The notes under the pieces: generated by a model
Told to the model about the DNA's origin: nothing
Database searches by the model: none
What the model saw: the letters and a program-made list of their open reading frames with translations, nothing else
Shown here: one piece after another, positions 22,532-30,858 of the stretch
Layout: the number at the start of each line of letters is the position of its first letter
How positions within the stretch are numbered: position 1 is the first letter of the stretch
Made by a program: the position numbers and the translations under genes
Origin: JBFELU01 sp041572755
GTDB taxonomy: Bacteria; Actinomycetota; Acidimicrobiia; Spongiisociales; UBA11373
NCBI GenBank assembly: GCA_041572755.1
Contig: JBFFRY010000005.1
Location: forward strand, 1 to 64,000
Direction of reading: 5' to 3'
Length of the DNA stretch: 64,000 bases

Positions 22532-23293
22532 TCACACGAGCAGGTAGGCGATTCCCCCGAACACCAGGCAGTAGACGGCGAAGGGCGCCAATCCCAGTCG
22601 TGCCAGCAAGCGGATCAGGAAGGTGATGGCGAAGTAGCCGGAGACGGCTGCCACCAGCATTCCGATCAGCAGGGACGGCTCGAAGCCGCCCTCGTCGATG
22701 AGGTCGATCAACTTCCCGAGGCCGGCCCCGGCGATCGCCGGCACTCCGAGGAGGAAGGCGTAGCGGGCTGCTTGGAGCCGCTCCATGCCCTGGGCCATCC
22801 CGGCGGTGATCGTGATACCGGAGCGGGAGATGCCGGGGAGGAGCGCAAACGCCTGGGCCCACCCGACCATGACGGCATCGCCGATCGTGGCCTCCTCGAC
22901 CCGCCTTGTTCCGGTCGGAAGCAGCAGGCTGAGCCCCAGAACCGCTCCGGTGACCATGAGCATCACCGCCGCCAGCCACGGCTCGGTGAAGATGATCTCG
23001 ATCGGTCGTCCCAGGAAGATGCCGATGATGGCGGCCGGCACGGTTCCGATGAGCAGGACCGTCAGCACCCGACGGGCCTCGGGATCCGAGGAGAATCTGC
23101 GCAACGACCACAGGTCGGCTCGGTAGTACCAGACGACCGCCGCCAGAGTTCCGAGGTGGAGCACCGCCGATGTGGCCAGATCGGGGTCGTCGATCCCCAG
23201 CAGGGCCGGGACCAGGACGAGGTGGCCCGACGATGAAACGGGGAGGAATTCAGTCAACCCCTGCACGAGGCCCCAGAAGGCGGCGGTGAGCAT
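22532..23293 (-). CDS. uppP: Undecaprenyl-diphosphatase (bacitracin resistance type)
   Basis: This 253-residue integral membrane phosphatase recycles undecaprenyl diphosphate to the monophosphate lipid carrier for cell-wall synthesis. The N-terminal motif QGLTEFLPVSSSGHLVLVP and the second motif LLPGISRSGITIT carry the catalytic Glu, His and Ser/Arg residues. About eight helices are present. The frame is open further upstream, but ATG 23293 starts exactly at the conserved N-terminus. It is 20 bp upstream of the thioesterase on the same strand. Confidence 0.93.
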   Translation of the reverse strand: MLTAAFWGLVQGLTEFLPVSSSGHLVLVPALLGIDDPDLATSAVLHLGTLAAVVWYYRADLWSLRRFSSDPEARRVLTVLLIGTVPAAIIGIFLGRPIEIIFTEPWLAAVMLMVTGAVLGLSLLLPTGTRRVEEATIGDAVMVGWAQAFALLPGISRSGITITAGMAQGMERLQAARYAFLLGVPAIAGAGLGKLIDLIDEGGFEPSLLIGMLVAAVSGYFAITFLIRLLARLGLAPFAVYCLVFGGIAYLLV

Positions 23294-23315
23294 CGGCGGA
23301 ACCTTACCCGCACCC

Positions 23316-23828
23316 TCAAGGACGGACGGCCGCCACCACCATCCCTTGCTGAGCGGCGGCGGCGACGAGCGGGGCGGCGTCTCCCGGCACCGCCACCGCC
23401 GCCGGGCGGAAGCCTGTGGAGTAGCGATCACCGCTCTGGGCGGTGATCACGGTTCCCGGCACGGACGTCGGCGGGTCGACGATCACCAGGAGGACTGCGT
23501 CTCCCGGTCGAGCGTGTGTTCCGATCGTCACCGGGACCAGCCACCAGTCTTCGGGCACCACCGGGGCGGTGGTGAGGCTCGACGGCATGACCGGATCGCC
23601 GGCCGCCAGATCGGTGGCGGCGATGCCGAGCGCCGGGTCGGCCATGGGGAGAAGACCGTCGGGGGCTCGGCGCCACTCCACCGCCTCGGCAGGGATGCTC
23701 TCCCCTTTGCCGATCCCGGCGGTGAGGAACGGGTGCAGCGTGGTGGGGCTGCTGCGGAGGTCCCAGAGCAAGGCACCGAGGAGCAGCAATCCGGCAGCGG
23801 CCCAGCGCAAGTATGGGGGCCGCTGCAT
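23316..23828 (-). CDS. SAF-domain protein with N-terminal membrane anchor
   Basis: This protein of about 170 residues begins MQRPPYLRWAAAGLLLLGALLWDL, a single membrane anchor. A SAF-type domain follows, with AVEWRRAPDGLLPMADPALGIAATDLAAGDPV, the pattern seen in CpaB/FlgA-like proteins. No pilus or flagellar genes are near. A GTG three codons upstream of ATG 23828 is also possible; neither has a clear Shine-Dalgarno. It lies just ahead of uppP on the same strand. Its function is unknown. Confidence 0.65.
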   Translation of the reverse strand: MQRPPYLRWAAAGLLLLGALLWDLRSSPTTLHPFLTAGIGKGESIPAEAVEWRRAPDGLLPMADPALGIAATDLAAGDPVMPSSLTTAPVVPEDWWLVPVTIGTHARPGDAVLLVIVDPPTSVPGTVITAQSGDRYSTGFRPAAVAVPGDAAPLVAAAAQQGMVVAAVRP

Positions 23829-23875
23829 CCAGTACACGGGGGGACCGTATCGGGGGCCGCCGACTGCTGGAAGAC

Positions 23876-24532
23876 CTACGTCTCGTAGAGCGAACGGAGG
23901 TAGTCGGGGAAAGGGATACCTGGGCCGAGGCGGGGATCGGGGATGGGGTCCCCGGGTCTCTGCGCATAGGGGATCACGCCGGCCCACACGTCGAGGTCGT
24001 AGTCCTCCTCCTCGTCGGTGGGGGGGCCGGTGCGGATCTTGGCGGAGGCCTCGTCGATGGGGATGGCGAGCATCATCGTGGCCCGGAACTCCTTGTCGCT
24101 GGGGAGCCGGGCATCGTTCCAGCGGCCGGGGAGGATCTTCTCGGTGAAGACCCGCATCGCCTCCAGCTTCTCACCGGGGTCGTCGACGATCGTGGCCGGC
24201 CCGAACACCACCGCGGAGCGGTAGTTCATCGAGTGGTTGAACACCGCCCGGGCGAGGACGAGACCGTCGAGCACCGTCACGGCGACGGCGGCCTCGGCGC
24301 CGTCCCGCAGCGCTCGCATCATCCGGCTCGCCGACGAGCCGTGGAGGATGATCCGGTGGTCGACCCGCACGTGGATGGTGGGTACCACCACCGGCCGGCC
24401 GTCGTCGATGAAGCCCACGTGGCAGAAGGGGGCGGTGTCGAGGATCTCGTTGATGACGGCCCGTTCGTAGGAGGCGCGCCCCGGGTTGCGCCGTACGGTG
24501 GTGCGGGGGGTCGGTTCGATCGTGTCGCTCAT
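23876..24532 (-). CDS. Pyridoxamine 5'-phosphate oxidase-like flavoprotein
   Basis: This 218-residue protein is a split-barrel flavin-binding protein of the nitroimidazole-resistance/PPOX type. Segments FCHVGFIDDGRPVVVPTIHVRVDHRIILHGSSASRMM-like and YRSAVVFGPATIVDD are characteristic; the key His-rich strand and the NHSMNYRSAV loop contact the flavin. The C-terminal EEEDYDLDVWAGVIP fits the family. It is divergent from plsY with a 51-bp gap that must hold both promoters. Its substrate is unknown. Confidence 0.83.
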   Translation of the reverse strand: MSDTIEPTPRTTVRRNPGRASYERAVINEILDTAPFCHVGFIDDGRPVVVPTIHVRVDHRIILHGSSASRMMRALRDGAEAAVAVTVLDGLVLARAVFNHSMNYRSAVVFGPATIVDDPGEKLEAMRVFTEKILPGRWNDARLPSDKEFRATMMLAIPIDEASAKIRTGPPTDEEEDYDLDVWAGVIPYAQRPGDPIPDPRLGPGIPFPDYLRSLYET

Positions 24533-24583
24533 GGGTTCCTCGGGCCTCGTCCGGGCGGAATGCTACGCCCTACACTTCCCGCC

Positions 24584-25177
24584 GTGGATCCCTGGTCCGT
24601 CGCCGCCGTCGCGGCCGGCTATTTCATCGGCAGCATCGACTTCGGTGTCATCCTGCCGAGGCTCTTCGGTGTCGACATCTACTCGGTCGGGAGCGGGAAC
24701 CCGGGAACCACCAACGTGCTGCGGACGGTGGGTCGCGGTCTGGCGGCGGCCACGCTCCTCGGCGATCTGGCCAAGGGCGTCACCAGCGCGATGCTCGGCG
24801 ATCTGGCCGGCGGACCCGGCGTCGGCTTTGCGGCAGGGTTTGCCGCCGTGGTGGGCCACTGTTATCCGGCGTGGCATCGCTTCCGGGGCGGCAAGGGGGT
24901 GGCAACCGCCGGAGGGGCGCTCCTCTGGCTGGAGCCGATCCTGGGCGCCATCCTCATCGGGCTGTGGGCCCTTCTCGTGGCGGTGACCCGCAGGGCGTCG
25001 ATCGCCTCGCTCGCCCTCGCCGTCCTCGTGGTGCCGGGCCTCGTACTCTTCGAACATCGGGGATGGTCGTTGGCCTGGGCGGGGGCGATCGCGGTGCTGG
25101 TGATCTTCCGCCATCGGGGCAACATTCGCCGGCTCATCGCCGGCTCCGAGCATCAGATCGAGGAGAAGGGCGAGTGA
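24584..25177 (+). CDS. plsY: Acylphosphate:glycerol-3-phosphate acyltransferase
   Basis: This 197-residue membrane protein transfers an acyl group from acyl-phosphate to glycerol-3-phosphate, the first step of phospholipid synthesis in most bacteria. The three motifs are visible: GSIDFGVILPRLFGVDI, SVGSGNPGTTNVLR and GHCYPAWHRFRGGKGVAT. Five or so helices are present. The GTG start at 24584 is the first codon of the family alignment; no in-frame stop occurs for a long way upstream, but that DNA is antisense to the flavoprotein gene. It overlaps galU by four bases. A PlsX gene is not in the window. Confidence 0.92.
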   Translation: MDPWSVAAVAAGYFIGSIDFGVILPRLFGVDIYSVGSGNPGTTNVLRTVGRGLAAATLLGDLAKGVTSAMLGDLAGGPGVGFAAGFAAVVGHCYPAWHRFRGGKGVATAGGALLWLEPILGAILIGLWALLVAVTRRASIASLALAVLVVPGLVLFEHRGWSLAWAGAIAVLVIFRHRGNIRRLIAGSEHQIEEKGE

Positions 25178-26001
25178 AGGTCGACGTCACGGTCATTCCC
25201 GCCGCCGGGCGGGGGACGCGGATGCAGCCGGCCACCCGCAGCGTGCCCAAGGCGTTGTTGCCGCTCGTCGACCGGCCGAGCGTGCAATGGGTGGTGGAGG
25301 AGGGGGTGCGCGCCGGTGCCACCGAGTTCGTGATCGTGGTGAGCCCCGGCGTGGACGACCTCCTGTACAGCCACTTCGAGGGGATGGGGGGGCTCGACCG
25401 GATCGCCGGTCTGGAAGGCATCCAGATCCATTGGGTCGTCCAGGAGCAGCCCCGGGGTCTCGGTGACGCCGTGCTCTCGGCCAGGGAGGCGGTCGGCGAC
25501 CGTCCCTTCTATTGCCAACTCGGGGACAACATCGTGGTTCCCGGGGGCGATGCCCTCGGCGACCTGGGGGCGGCGTCCGACGGCAGGTCGGTGATGGGGG
25601 TGCGGGAGATGGGTGACGCCGACCTCGCTTCCCACGGCGTGGTCCGGCCCGGCGAGTGGCTGGGCGACCGCCTCCTGGAGTTGAAGGGAGCGGTGGAGAA
25701 GCCCGACAAGGAGCACGCGCCGTCCCGTCTCGGGTTCGTGGGCCGCTATCTGTTCAACCCTGAGGTGTTCGAGGTGCTCGGCGAGACAGAACCTGGCTAC
25801 GGCGGCGAGGTGCAGCTGACGGATGCCATTGCCGCCCTCGGGGAGAGGGACCGGTGCCTCGCCTACGTCGTGGACCATGCCCCGCTGGACGTGGGGAATC
25901 CGGCCGGTTATCTGGAGGCCAGCACCGTGCTGGGTCTGGCTCATCCCGACATCGGGCCCGGCTACCGGGCCTTCATCGAGGACCGACTGCAGGAATCGTG
26001 A
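25174..26001 (+). CDS. galU: UTP--glucose-1-phosphate uridylyltransferase-type nucleotidyltransferase
   Basis: This 275-residue enzyme makes UDP-glucose from UTP and glucose-1-phosphate. Motifs are PAAGRGTRMQPATRSVPKALLPLVDRP, QEQPRGLGDAVLSA and FYCQLGDNI with the metal-binding Asp, followed by GFVGRYLFNPEVFE. The size is slightly shorter than typical GalU. The GTG start overlaps the plsY stop (GTGA), and the stop overlaps moeA in the same way. This places UDP-sugar synthesis in the same operon as lipid and molybdopterin genes. Confidence 0.9.
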   Translation: MKVDVTVIPAAGRGTRMQPATRSVPKALLPLVDRPSVQWVVEEGVRAGATEFVIVVSPGVDDLLYSHFEGMGGLDRIAGLEGIQIHWVVQEQPRGLGDAVLSAREAVGDRPFYCQLGDNIVVPGGDALGDLGAASDGRSVMGVREMGDADLASHGVVRPGEWLGDRLLELKGAVEKPDKEHAPSRLGFVGRYLFNPEVFEVLGETEPGYGGEVQLTDAIAALGERDRCLAYVVDHAPLDVGNPAGYLEASTVLGLAHPDIGPGYRAFIEDRLQES

Positions 26002-27230
26002 GACCACTCGTCGAGGCCCAGCGTGATGTGCTGGCTGCGATGCAGCCGCTCCCGGTCGCCGAGGTCCCGTTGAGCGAGGCGAGCGGGCTCGCCCTGGCCG
26101 CCGAGGTCACCGCTCCCCACGACGTGCCCCCGTTCACCAATTCGGCCGTCGACGGCTTTGCCGTGCGGGCCGCCGACACGGCGGCGGCTCCCATCGAGTT
26201 GCCCGTCCTCGAAGACGTTCCCGCCGGCAGCGTGGCCCGCCACCGGGTCGAGCCGGGCACGGCGACCAAGATCATGACCGGAGCACCGATACCCGACGGC
26301 GCCGATGCCGTGGTGCCCGTCGAGGCGACCACTCCGGTCGGTAGAGGGATTCGCATCGAGGCCACCGCCGCGGAAGGGGACGGGGTCCGTCCTGCCGGTG
26401 GCGACGTCGGTGCCGGCGCCACGGTGTTCGAAGTGGGGGAGCGGCTGGGACCGACCCACCTCGGGGTGCTGGCGGCGCTCGGCGTGGTGCGCCCCGCGGT
26501 GCGGCGCCGTCCCCGGGTGGCGGTGGTGTCCACCGGTGACGAGATACGACCGGCGGAAACCGCCCAGCTCGATCCGGGGACCATCCGCGATGCCAACCGC
26601 CCGATGATCGCCGCCATGCTGGCCGAGCTGGGCGCCGAGGTGCTCGACCTGGGCATAGTCCCCGACGATGCGTCCCTTCTGCGAAGCACCCTGGAGCGAG
26701 CCGCCGCCGAGGCGGATGCGGTGGTGACCAGCGGCGGTGTCTCGGTGGGGGAGTACGACCTGGTGAAGCAGGTGCTGGGGGAGATGGGCGACGTCGAGTT
26801 CTGGCGGGTGGCGATGCAGCCGGCCAAGCCGTTCGCATTCGGTTTCGTCGGCGAGACGCCCCTGTTCGGGCTCCCCGGCAACCCGGTCTCGGTGGTGGTG
26901 GCGTACGAGCAGTTCGTTCGTCCCGCCCTGTTGTGTCGCATGGGCTCGAGCCGCGTGTTCCGGCCCCGGGTGGGCGGGGTCACCGCGGCCCCCCTGTCCA
27001 CCGATCCCGAGAAGACCGTCTTCGTGCGGGTGGCGACCTCCGAGGCCGAGGGGCGCAGGGTGGCCACCCCCAGCGGGGCCCAGGTGTCGAACATACTCTC
27101 GGGCATGGCGAGATCAGATGCCTTTGCGGTGGTTCCGGTCGGAGTCGGGGACCTCGGCGCCGGCGATGCGATCGAACTCGAGATGTTCCGCTGGCCGGAA
27201 TGGCGAACGGCCGAGGAGGTGATCGGATGA
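25998..27230 (+). CDS. moeA: Molybdopterin molybdotransferase
   Basis: This 410-residue protein inserts molybdate into adenylated molybdopterin. The N-terminal domains show PPFTNSAVDGFAVRAAD and the central domain TGAPIPDGADAVVPVE. The catalytic domain contains VVSTGDEI, TSGGVSVGEYDLVK and FGLPGNPVSVVVAYEQF, all hallmark MoeA blocks. It starts at GTG 25998, overlapping galU by four bases, and is followed by moaC at ATG 27227 with another overlap. Together with moaC and mog this forms the later part of the Moco pathway; moaA and moaE are not present here. Confidence 0.93.
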   Translation: MRPLVEAQRDVLAAMQPLPVAEVPLSEASGLALAAEVTAPHDVPPFTNSAVDGFAVRAADTAAAPIELPVLEDVPAGSVARHRVEPGTATKIMTGAPIPDGADAVVPVEATTPVGRGIRIEATAAEGDGVRPAGGDVGAGATVFEVGERLGPTHLGVLAALGVVRPAVRRRPRVAVVSTGDEIRPAETAQLDPGTIRDANRPMIAAMLAELGAEVLDLGIVPDDASLLRSTLERAAAEADAVVTSGGVSVGEYDLVKQVLGEMGDVEFWRVAMQPAKPFAFGFVGETPLFGLPGNPVSVVVAYEQFVRPALLCRMGSSRVFRPRVGGVTAAPLSTDPEKTVFVRVATSEAEGRRVATPSGAQVSNILSGMARSDAFAVVPVGVGDLGAGDAIELEMFRWPEWRTAEEVIG

Positions 27231-27694
27231 GCGAGCTCACCCATTTCGACGACGAGGGACACGCCCGGATGGTCGATGTCGGCGGGAAGGAGGCGACGCA
27301 GCGCGAAGCGGTCGCCGAGGCCCGTGTCGCCATGAGCGATGCCACCGCCGAGGCGCTCTTCGCCGGTGAGCTGCCCAAGGGCGACGCCCGGGCGGTGGCT
27401 CGGGTCGCCGCCATCATGGGCGCCAAGCAGACCCCCTCTTTGGTGCCTCTCTGCCACCCGATCGACCTCGATGCGGTCACGGCCGACATCTCCCGTTCGG
27501 CGGAGGGGGCTGTGGTCACGGTGCTGGTTCGCACCACGGGCCGGACCGGCGTGGAGATGGAGGCGATGACCGGCGCCGCGATCGGAGCCGTCGCCGTCTA
27601 CGACATGATCAAGGGGCTCGACCGGGGCGCCGAGATCGGCCCGGTCCGCCTGCTGTCGAAGTCGGGTGGTCGCTCCGGGGAGTGGCGCCGGTGA
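27227..27694 (+). CDS. moaC: Cyclic pyranopterin monophosphate synthase
   Basis: This 155-residue protein catalyses the second reaction of the first Moco step, forming cyclic pyranopterin monophosphate from the MoaA product. Diagnostic motifs are MVDVGGKEATQREAVAEA, LVPLCHPIDLD and GVEMEAMTGAAIGAVAVYDMIKG. The length is typical. ATG 27227 overlaps the moeA stop by four bases, preceded by AGGAGGTGAT, so coupling is strong. It is followed by mog, also overlapping by four bases. Confidence 0.95.
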   Translation: MSELTHFDDEGHARMVDVGGKEATQREAVAEARVAMSDATAEALFAGELPKGDARAVARVAAIMGAKQTPSLVPLCHPIDLDAVTADISRSAEGAVVTVLVRTTGRTGVEMEAMTGAAIGAVAVYDMIKGLDRGAEIGPVRLLSKSGGRSGEWRR

Positions 27695-28164
27695 GGGCCG
27701 GGGTCGTCACGGTGAGCGATCGGGTCTCCCTGGGCGAGGCCGAGGATCGATCGGGTCCGGCCGCCGTCGCCGCATTGTCGGCTCTCGGCTTCGAGGTGGC
27801 CGCTCGGGTCGTACCCGACGGAATCGATTCCGTCCAGGAGGCGATCCGGGGCCTTGTCGCCGACGGCGTCGACCTGGTGGTGACCAGCGGCGGCACCGGC
27901 ATGGGACCCCGGGACCTCACCCCCGAGGCCACCGCTCCGCTGCTCGATCGACCGGCTCCCGGACTGGCCGAAGCGATGCGGGCCGCCACCTTCGGCGTCA
28001 ATCCCCACGGGATGCTGTCCCGGGGCGTCGCCGGGGTGATCGGGTCGACGCTGGTGGTGAACCTGCCGGGCTCGGTACGGGGGGTGGAGGAGTCGCTGGA
28101 GGTGATCGGACCCGCTTTGGGGCATGCGGTGGAGTTGCTGCGGGGAGAACCCACCGAACACTGA
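27691..28164 (+). CDS. mog: Molybdopterin adenylyltransferase (MogA/MoaB)
   Basis: This 157-residue protein adenylates molybdopterin before MoeA loads molybdate. The motifs are VVTVSDRVSLGEAEDRSGP, TSGGTGMGPRDLTPEAT for pterin binding, and SRGVAGVIGSTLVVNLPGS near the C-terminus. GTG 27691 overlaps the moaC stop; a second in-frame ATG at 27682 is less likely because it would invade moaC. It ends the five-gene operon that starts with plsY. Confidence 0.92.
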   Translation: MRAGVVTVSDRVSLGEAEDRSGPAAVAALSALGFEVAARVVPDGIDSVQEAIRGLVADGVDLVVTSGGTGMGPRDLTPEATAPLLDRPAPGLAEAMRAATFGVNPHGMLSRGVAGVIGSTLVVNLPGSVRGVEESLEVIGPALGHAVELLRGEPTEH

Positions 28165-28254
28165 CAGCATCTCTCCAAACACGATGAGTGCGTTGTCGGT
28201 AGCCGGCCTCGGTGCCTATCCTTGATTGAGCGGGTACAGGGAGTGCATGATCGA

Positions 28255-28632
28255 GTGACACGGATCATCCTCATCGTTCTGCTCGCGGCAGTTTGGGGAG
28301 CGTTCGTGCTCCCATCGTTCTGGAGGAGGGAGACGCCAGTGACGGCCAGACAACGCACCGCCGCACCGCGGCCGGCGCCCCCGACAGGCATGCCCGGGGT
28401 GGATCGTCAGCAGGTGCTGGCCAGGCGGCGCATTGCGCTGGTGACGCTGGGGGTCCTGGCCGTGTTGACACTGGCCGTGGCCATCATCACCGGTGCGACG
28501 CCGATCCTCATCCTCAGCCTCATCGTCGACGTGCTCCTCGCCGGCTACATCGCCATCCTCCTCCAGATCAAGCAGGGACGGCCGGTGGGCGGTGCGATGC
28601 CCTCGACCCGGTCCGGCGCCACGGTCCGTTGA
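28255..28632 (+). CDS. Small membrane protein, three hydrophobic segments
   Basis: This protein of about 125 residues begins VTRIILIVLLAAVWGAFVLPSFW, a membrane anchor. A Pro-rich linker with positive charge follows, then two helices at LVTLGVLAVLTLAVAII and LILSLIVDVLLAGYIAILL. Possible starts are TTG 28222, GTG 28243 and GTG 28255; I chose the last because a GGGAG sequence lies about 11 bases before it and the hydrophobic segment begins immediately. Its stop overlaps the TTG start of the translin-like gene (TTGA), implying coupling. The function is unknown. Confidence 0.6.
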   Translation: MTRIILIVLLAAVWGAFVLPSFWRRETPVTARQRTAAPRPAPPTGMPGVDRQQVLARRRIALVTLGVLAVLTLAVAIITGATPILILSLIVDVLLAGYIAILLQIKQGRPVGGAMPSTRSGATVR

Positions 28633-29249
28633 GACCCGACCTGGAGCCCCTTGCCGAGGCGGTACGCAAGGACCTCGACGACAAGTACCGGGCCCGGGAG
28701 ACCGGCCTCGGCAACAGCCGGAAGATCATCCGACTCTCGGCGAACTCGATCCGAGCCTTTCATCGCGGTGAGCACGAACGGGCCGCCGAGCTCGCCGACG
28801 AGGCGGGAGCCCTGCTTGCAGAGACGGTGGCGGCGGTCTCCGATCACCCCGACATCCGCCATGCCGGGTTCGTTTCCGACGCCGCCAAGGAGTACGCCGA
28901 AGCCCGCCTCACCGCCGCCCTGGCCGCCGGTGCGTCCCTGCCGCTTCCCGCAGAATTGGGGGTCGAGGCGGCCCCTTATCTCAATGGACTGGGAGAAGCG
29001 GTCGGTGAGCTGCGGCGCCGCATGCTCGACCTGCTGCGGGCCGGCGACCTCGAAGAAGGTGAGGGAACGTTGCAGGCCATGGAGACGGTGCTCGATCTCC
29101 TCGCCGACCTCGACTACCCCGATGGGATGACCGGAGGGCTGCGCAGGACCACCGACGTGGCCCGGGCCCTGATCGAGCGAAGCCGCGCCGATCTGACCAC
29201 AACCGTGATCCAAGAGCGCCTTCGCCGCGACCTGGCCGGGAGTTCCTGA
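28629..29249 (+). CDS. Translin-superfamily protein
   Basis: This 206-residue all-helical protein matches the translin/TRAX superfamily. It has the segment YLNGLGEAVGELRRRMLDLL and the C-terminal DYPDGMTGGLRRTTDVARALIERSRADLT, which contains the conserved basic and acidic positions of prokaryotic translin-like proteins, often misnamed haloacid dehalogenase. Eukaryotic relatives bind and cut small RNA. The start is TTG 28629, overlapping the stop of the membrane-protein gene by four bases. Whether it binds or cleaves RNA is unknown. A tRNA-Ala gene follows 36 bp later. Confidence 0.8.
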   Translation: MRPDLEPLAEAVRKDLDDKYRARETGLGNSRKIIRLSANSIRAFHRGEHERAAELADEAGALLAETVAAVSDHPDIRHAGFVSDAAKEYAEARLTAALAAGASLPLPAELGVEAAPYLNGLGEAVGELRRRMLDLLRAGDLEEGEGTLQAMETVLDLLADLDYPDGMTGGLRRTTDVARALIERSRADLTTTVIQERLRRDLAGSS

Positions 29250-29285
29250 AGGTTCGGCCCCCCGGGTACACTGCGGCCCGGCTTC

Positions 29286-29359
29286 GGGGGTGTAGCTCAG
29301 TTCGGCAGAGCGCTACGTTCGCAACGTAGAAGTCACGGGTTCAAATCCCGTCACCTCCA
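29286..29359 (+). tRNA. tRNA-Ala (anticodon CGC)
   Basis: The full cloverleaf is visible. The acceptor stem pairs GGGGGTG (29286-29292) with CACCTCC (29352-29358) and includes a G3-U70 wobble, the alanine identity element. The anticodon stem CTACG/CGTAG surrounds the loop TTCGCAA with anticodon CGC, reading GCG. The T arm is ACGGG-TTCAAAT-CCCGT and the discriminator is A. CCA is not encoded. Confidence 0.95.
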
Positions 29360-29372
29360 CGGTCATATTCCC

Positions 29373-29388
29373 GGGCCGACTTCGGCCC
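29373..29388 (+). terminator. Hairpin after tRNA-Ala
   Basis: GGGCCG and CGGCCC form a six-pair stem around ACTT, 14 bases after the tRNA. There is no strong T-tract. It probably helps end the translin/tRNA transcript. Confidence 0.45.
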
Positions 29389-29465
29389 TATCGGGCCGAA
29401 CAGACGCCGGTCGGCCCTCCTCCCCGATGCGGGGCCCCAGCCACAAGACGCTCTCCGGCTGACGG

Positions 29466-30080
29466 CTACCCGAGGACGAGCTCGCCCTTCTGCGTGGCGA
29501 TGCCGACCCGCTGCGGTCCCGGCCCGCCGGGTGCCATCCGGATGTCGAGGCTGTGGTCGCCGAGCCAATTCTCGAGTCCCGCGGTGTCGGCCCCGAACTC
29601 GAGCCATTTGATGCCGAGGGGCCGGGCCTCGTGCCGGCAGGGCGTCGTTCCCGGGTGATCCGGGGTGTCCCATTGGATGAAGAAGGGCAGTCCCTCCGTG
29701 AACGCCCGATCGACGCCGGCGAGTCGCCACGACAGCAGGACACCCTCCGGAGTGCGTCGCGACATTGCCATCGGCTCGAGCCCGAGGCGGGACGCCGTCG
29801 CCTCGATGTCGTCGGTGCGGAGACACAGGGCGCCGATCCGGTCACCTTCGGCTGCGGACGCCGTGACCCACCGCCCCATCGGGCTCCCTGCGGCTTCGTC
29901 CCGGTCCACCACGGCCATCAGCTCCAGGTAGTCGGGCCCGAGGGGGATGATCCGGTTCCCGGTGCCGTGGCCGGGGTGGCGGCCGCCGGCTGTCGAGGCG
30001 AGACCGTGTTCTCCGGACATCCGGGCCGCGGCGGTGTCGAGATCGGTGACGGGGATCACCACGTGATCGAAGGCGAGCAT
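29466..30080 (-). CDS. VOC/glyoxalase-like domain protein
   Basis: This 204-residue protein starts LAFDHVVIPVTDLDTAAARM, a first betaalphabetabetabeta module of the vicinal oxygen chelate fold. It continues with HPGHGTGNRIIPLGPDYLELMAVVD, the pattern of the glyoxalase-like PF13468 group. The second half, ending GIKWLEFGADTAGLENWLG, completes the fold. Metal ligands His and Glu are plausible but not certain. It is convergent with the tRNA gene and divergent from the acyltransferase at 30190. Confidence 0.78.
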   Translation of the reverse strand: MLAFDHVVIPVTDLDTAAARMSGEHGLASTAGGRHPGHGTGNRIIPLGPDYLELMAVVDRDEAAGSPMGRWVTASAAEGDRIGALCLRTDDIEATASRLGLEPMAMSRRTPEGVLLSWRLAGVDRAFTEGLPFFIQWDTPDHPGTTPCRHEARPLGIKWLEFGADTAGLENWLGDHSLDIRMAPGGPGPQRVGIATQKGELVLG

Positions 30081-30189
30081 CGGGGAATCGTACGCAGCCG
30101 AGAGTCAGAGCAGGCAACGGTGCCGGGAGTCGGCATCGGGGCGCAACGGTGAAGAGCCGCCTACCCTCCGGCGGGTCCAGGAGCGCCAC

Positions 30190-30804
30190 GTGACCCAACC
30201 GCCCCGCCGAACCATCTTCGAGACCCCGGTGATCCGCAGCATCCTGCGGGCCGTCGCGATGACGCTGCTGTGGCTGTTCCGCTGGAACACCCGGGTCGTC
30301 ATGCCGGCGGATCCGAAGCTGGTGTTGGTCATCGCCCCCCACACCTCGTATTGGGACTTCTCGATCCTCCTGGCGGCGGCGCTCAAGCACCGCGTCAATG
30401 CGTCGTGGCTCGGCAAGCACACCCTGTTTCGGGGGCCGGGCCGCTGGTTGTTCCGGTGGCTGGGCGGGATACCGGTCGATCCCACCAACCGCGGTGACGG
30501 CCGGGTCTCCTCCGTCGTGGAGACGTTCCGATCCTGGGACAGGTTGTGGCTGGGAATCGCCCCCGAAGCGACGCTGAGCCGGGTCGAGCGGTGGCGCAGC
30601 GGCTTCTATCACATCGCCGTGGAGGCGGGAGTGCCGCTGTGGCTGGGGTTCATCGACTACGGGAACAGGACGGTGGGGGCGTTCCAACGCATCGAGCCCA
30701 CCGGCGACATGGCGGCCGATTTCGAGCTGATCTCTGAGTTCTACGCCCCGATACGACCCCGGCACCCGGAGCGGTTCGCACTCCCCACCAACGGGGGTAC
30801 GTAG
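30190..30804 (+). CDS. 1-acyl-glycerol-3-phosphate acyltransferase-like protein
   Basis: This 204-residue PlsC-superfamily protein has HTSYWDF as the HX4D motif in VIAPHTSYWDF. Block II is FRWLGGIPVDPTNRG. The usual PEGTRS block is replaced by APEATLSRVERWRSGFY, a divergence seen in a subgroup of PlsC-like proteins. One N-terminal membrane segment is predicted at AVAMTLLWLFRW. It may acylate lysophosphatidate or another alcohol. The GTG at 30190 is the first start. It is convergent with the secreted repeat protein. Confidence 0.82.
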   Translation: MTQPPRRTIFETPVIRSILRAVAMTLLWLFRWNTRVVMPADPKLVLVIAPHTSYWDFSILLAAALKHRVNASWLGKHTLFRGPGRWLFRWLGGIPVDPTNRGDGRVSSVVETFRSWDRLWLGIAPEATLSRVERWRSGFYHIAVEAGVPLWLGFIDYGNRTVGAFQRIEPTGDMAADFELISEFYAPIRPRHPERFALPTNGGT

Positions 30805-30808
30805 CCCG

Positions 30809-30834
30809 GGACGGCCGCCTGACGACGGCCGTCC
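30809..30834. terminator. Bidirectional hairpin terminator
   Basis: GGACGGCCG and CGGCCGTCC form a perfect nine-pair stem around an eight-base loop. It lies between two convergent genes (30804 and 30859), so it can serve both. A short run CTGGTCCTGTT follows. Confidence 0.6.
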
Positions 30835-30858
30835 TGGTCCTGTTGCCTGCTGCTGCGG

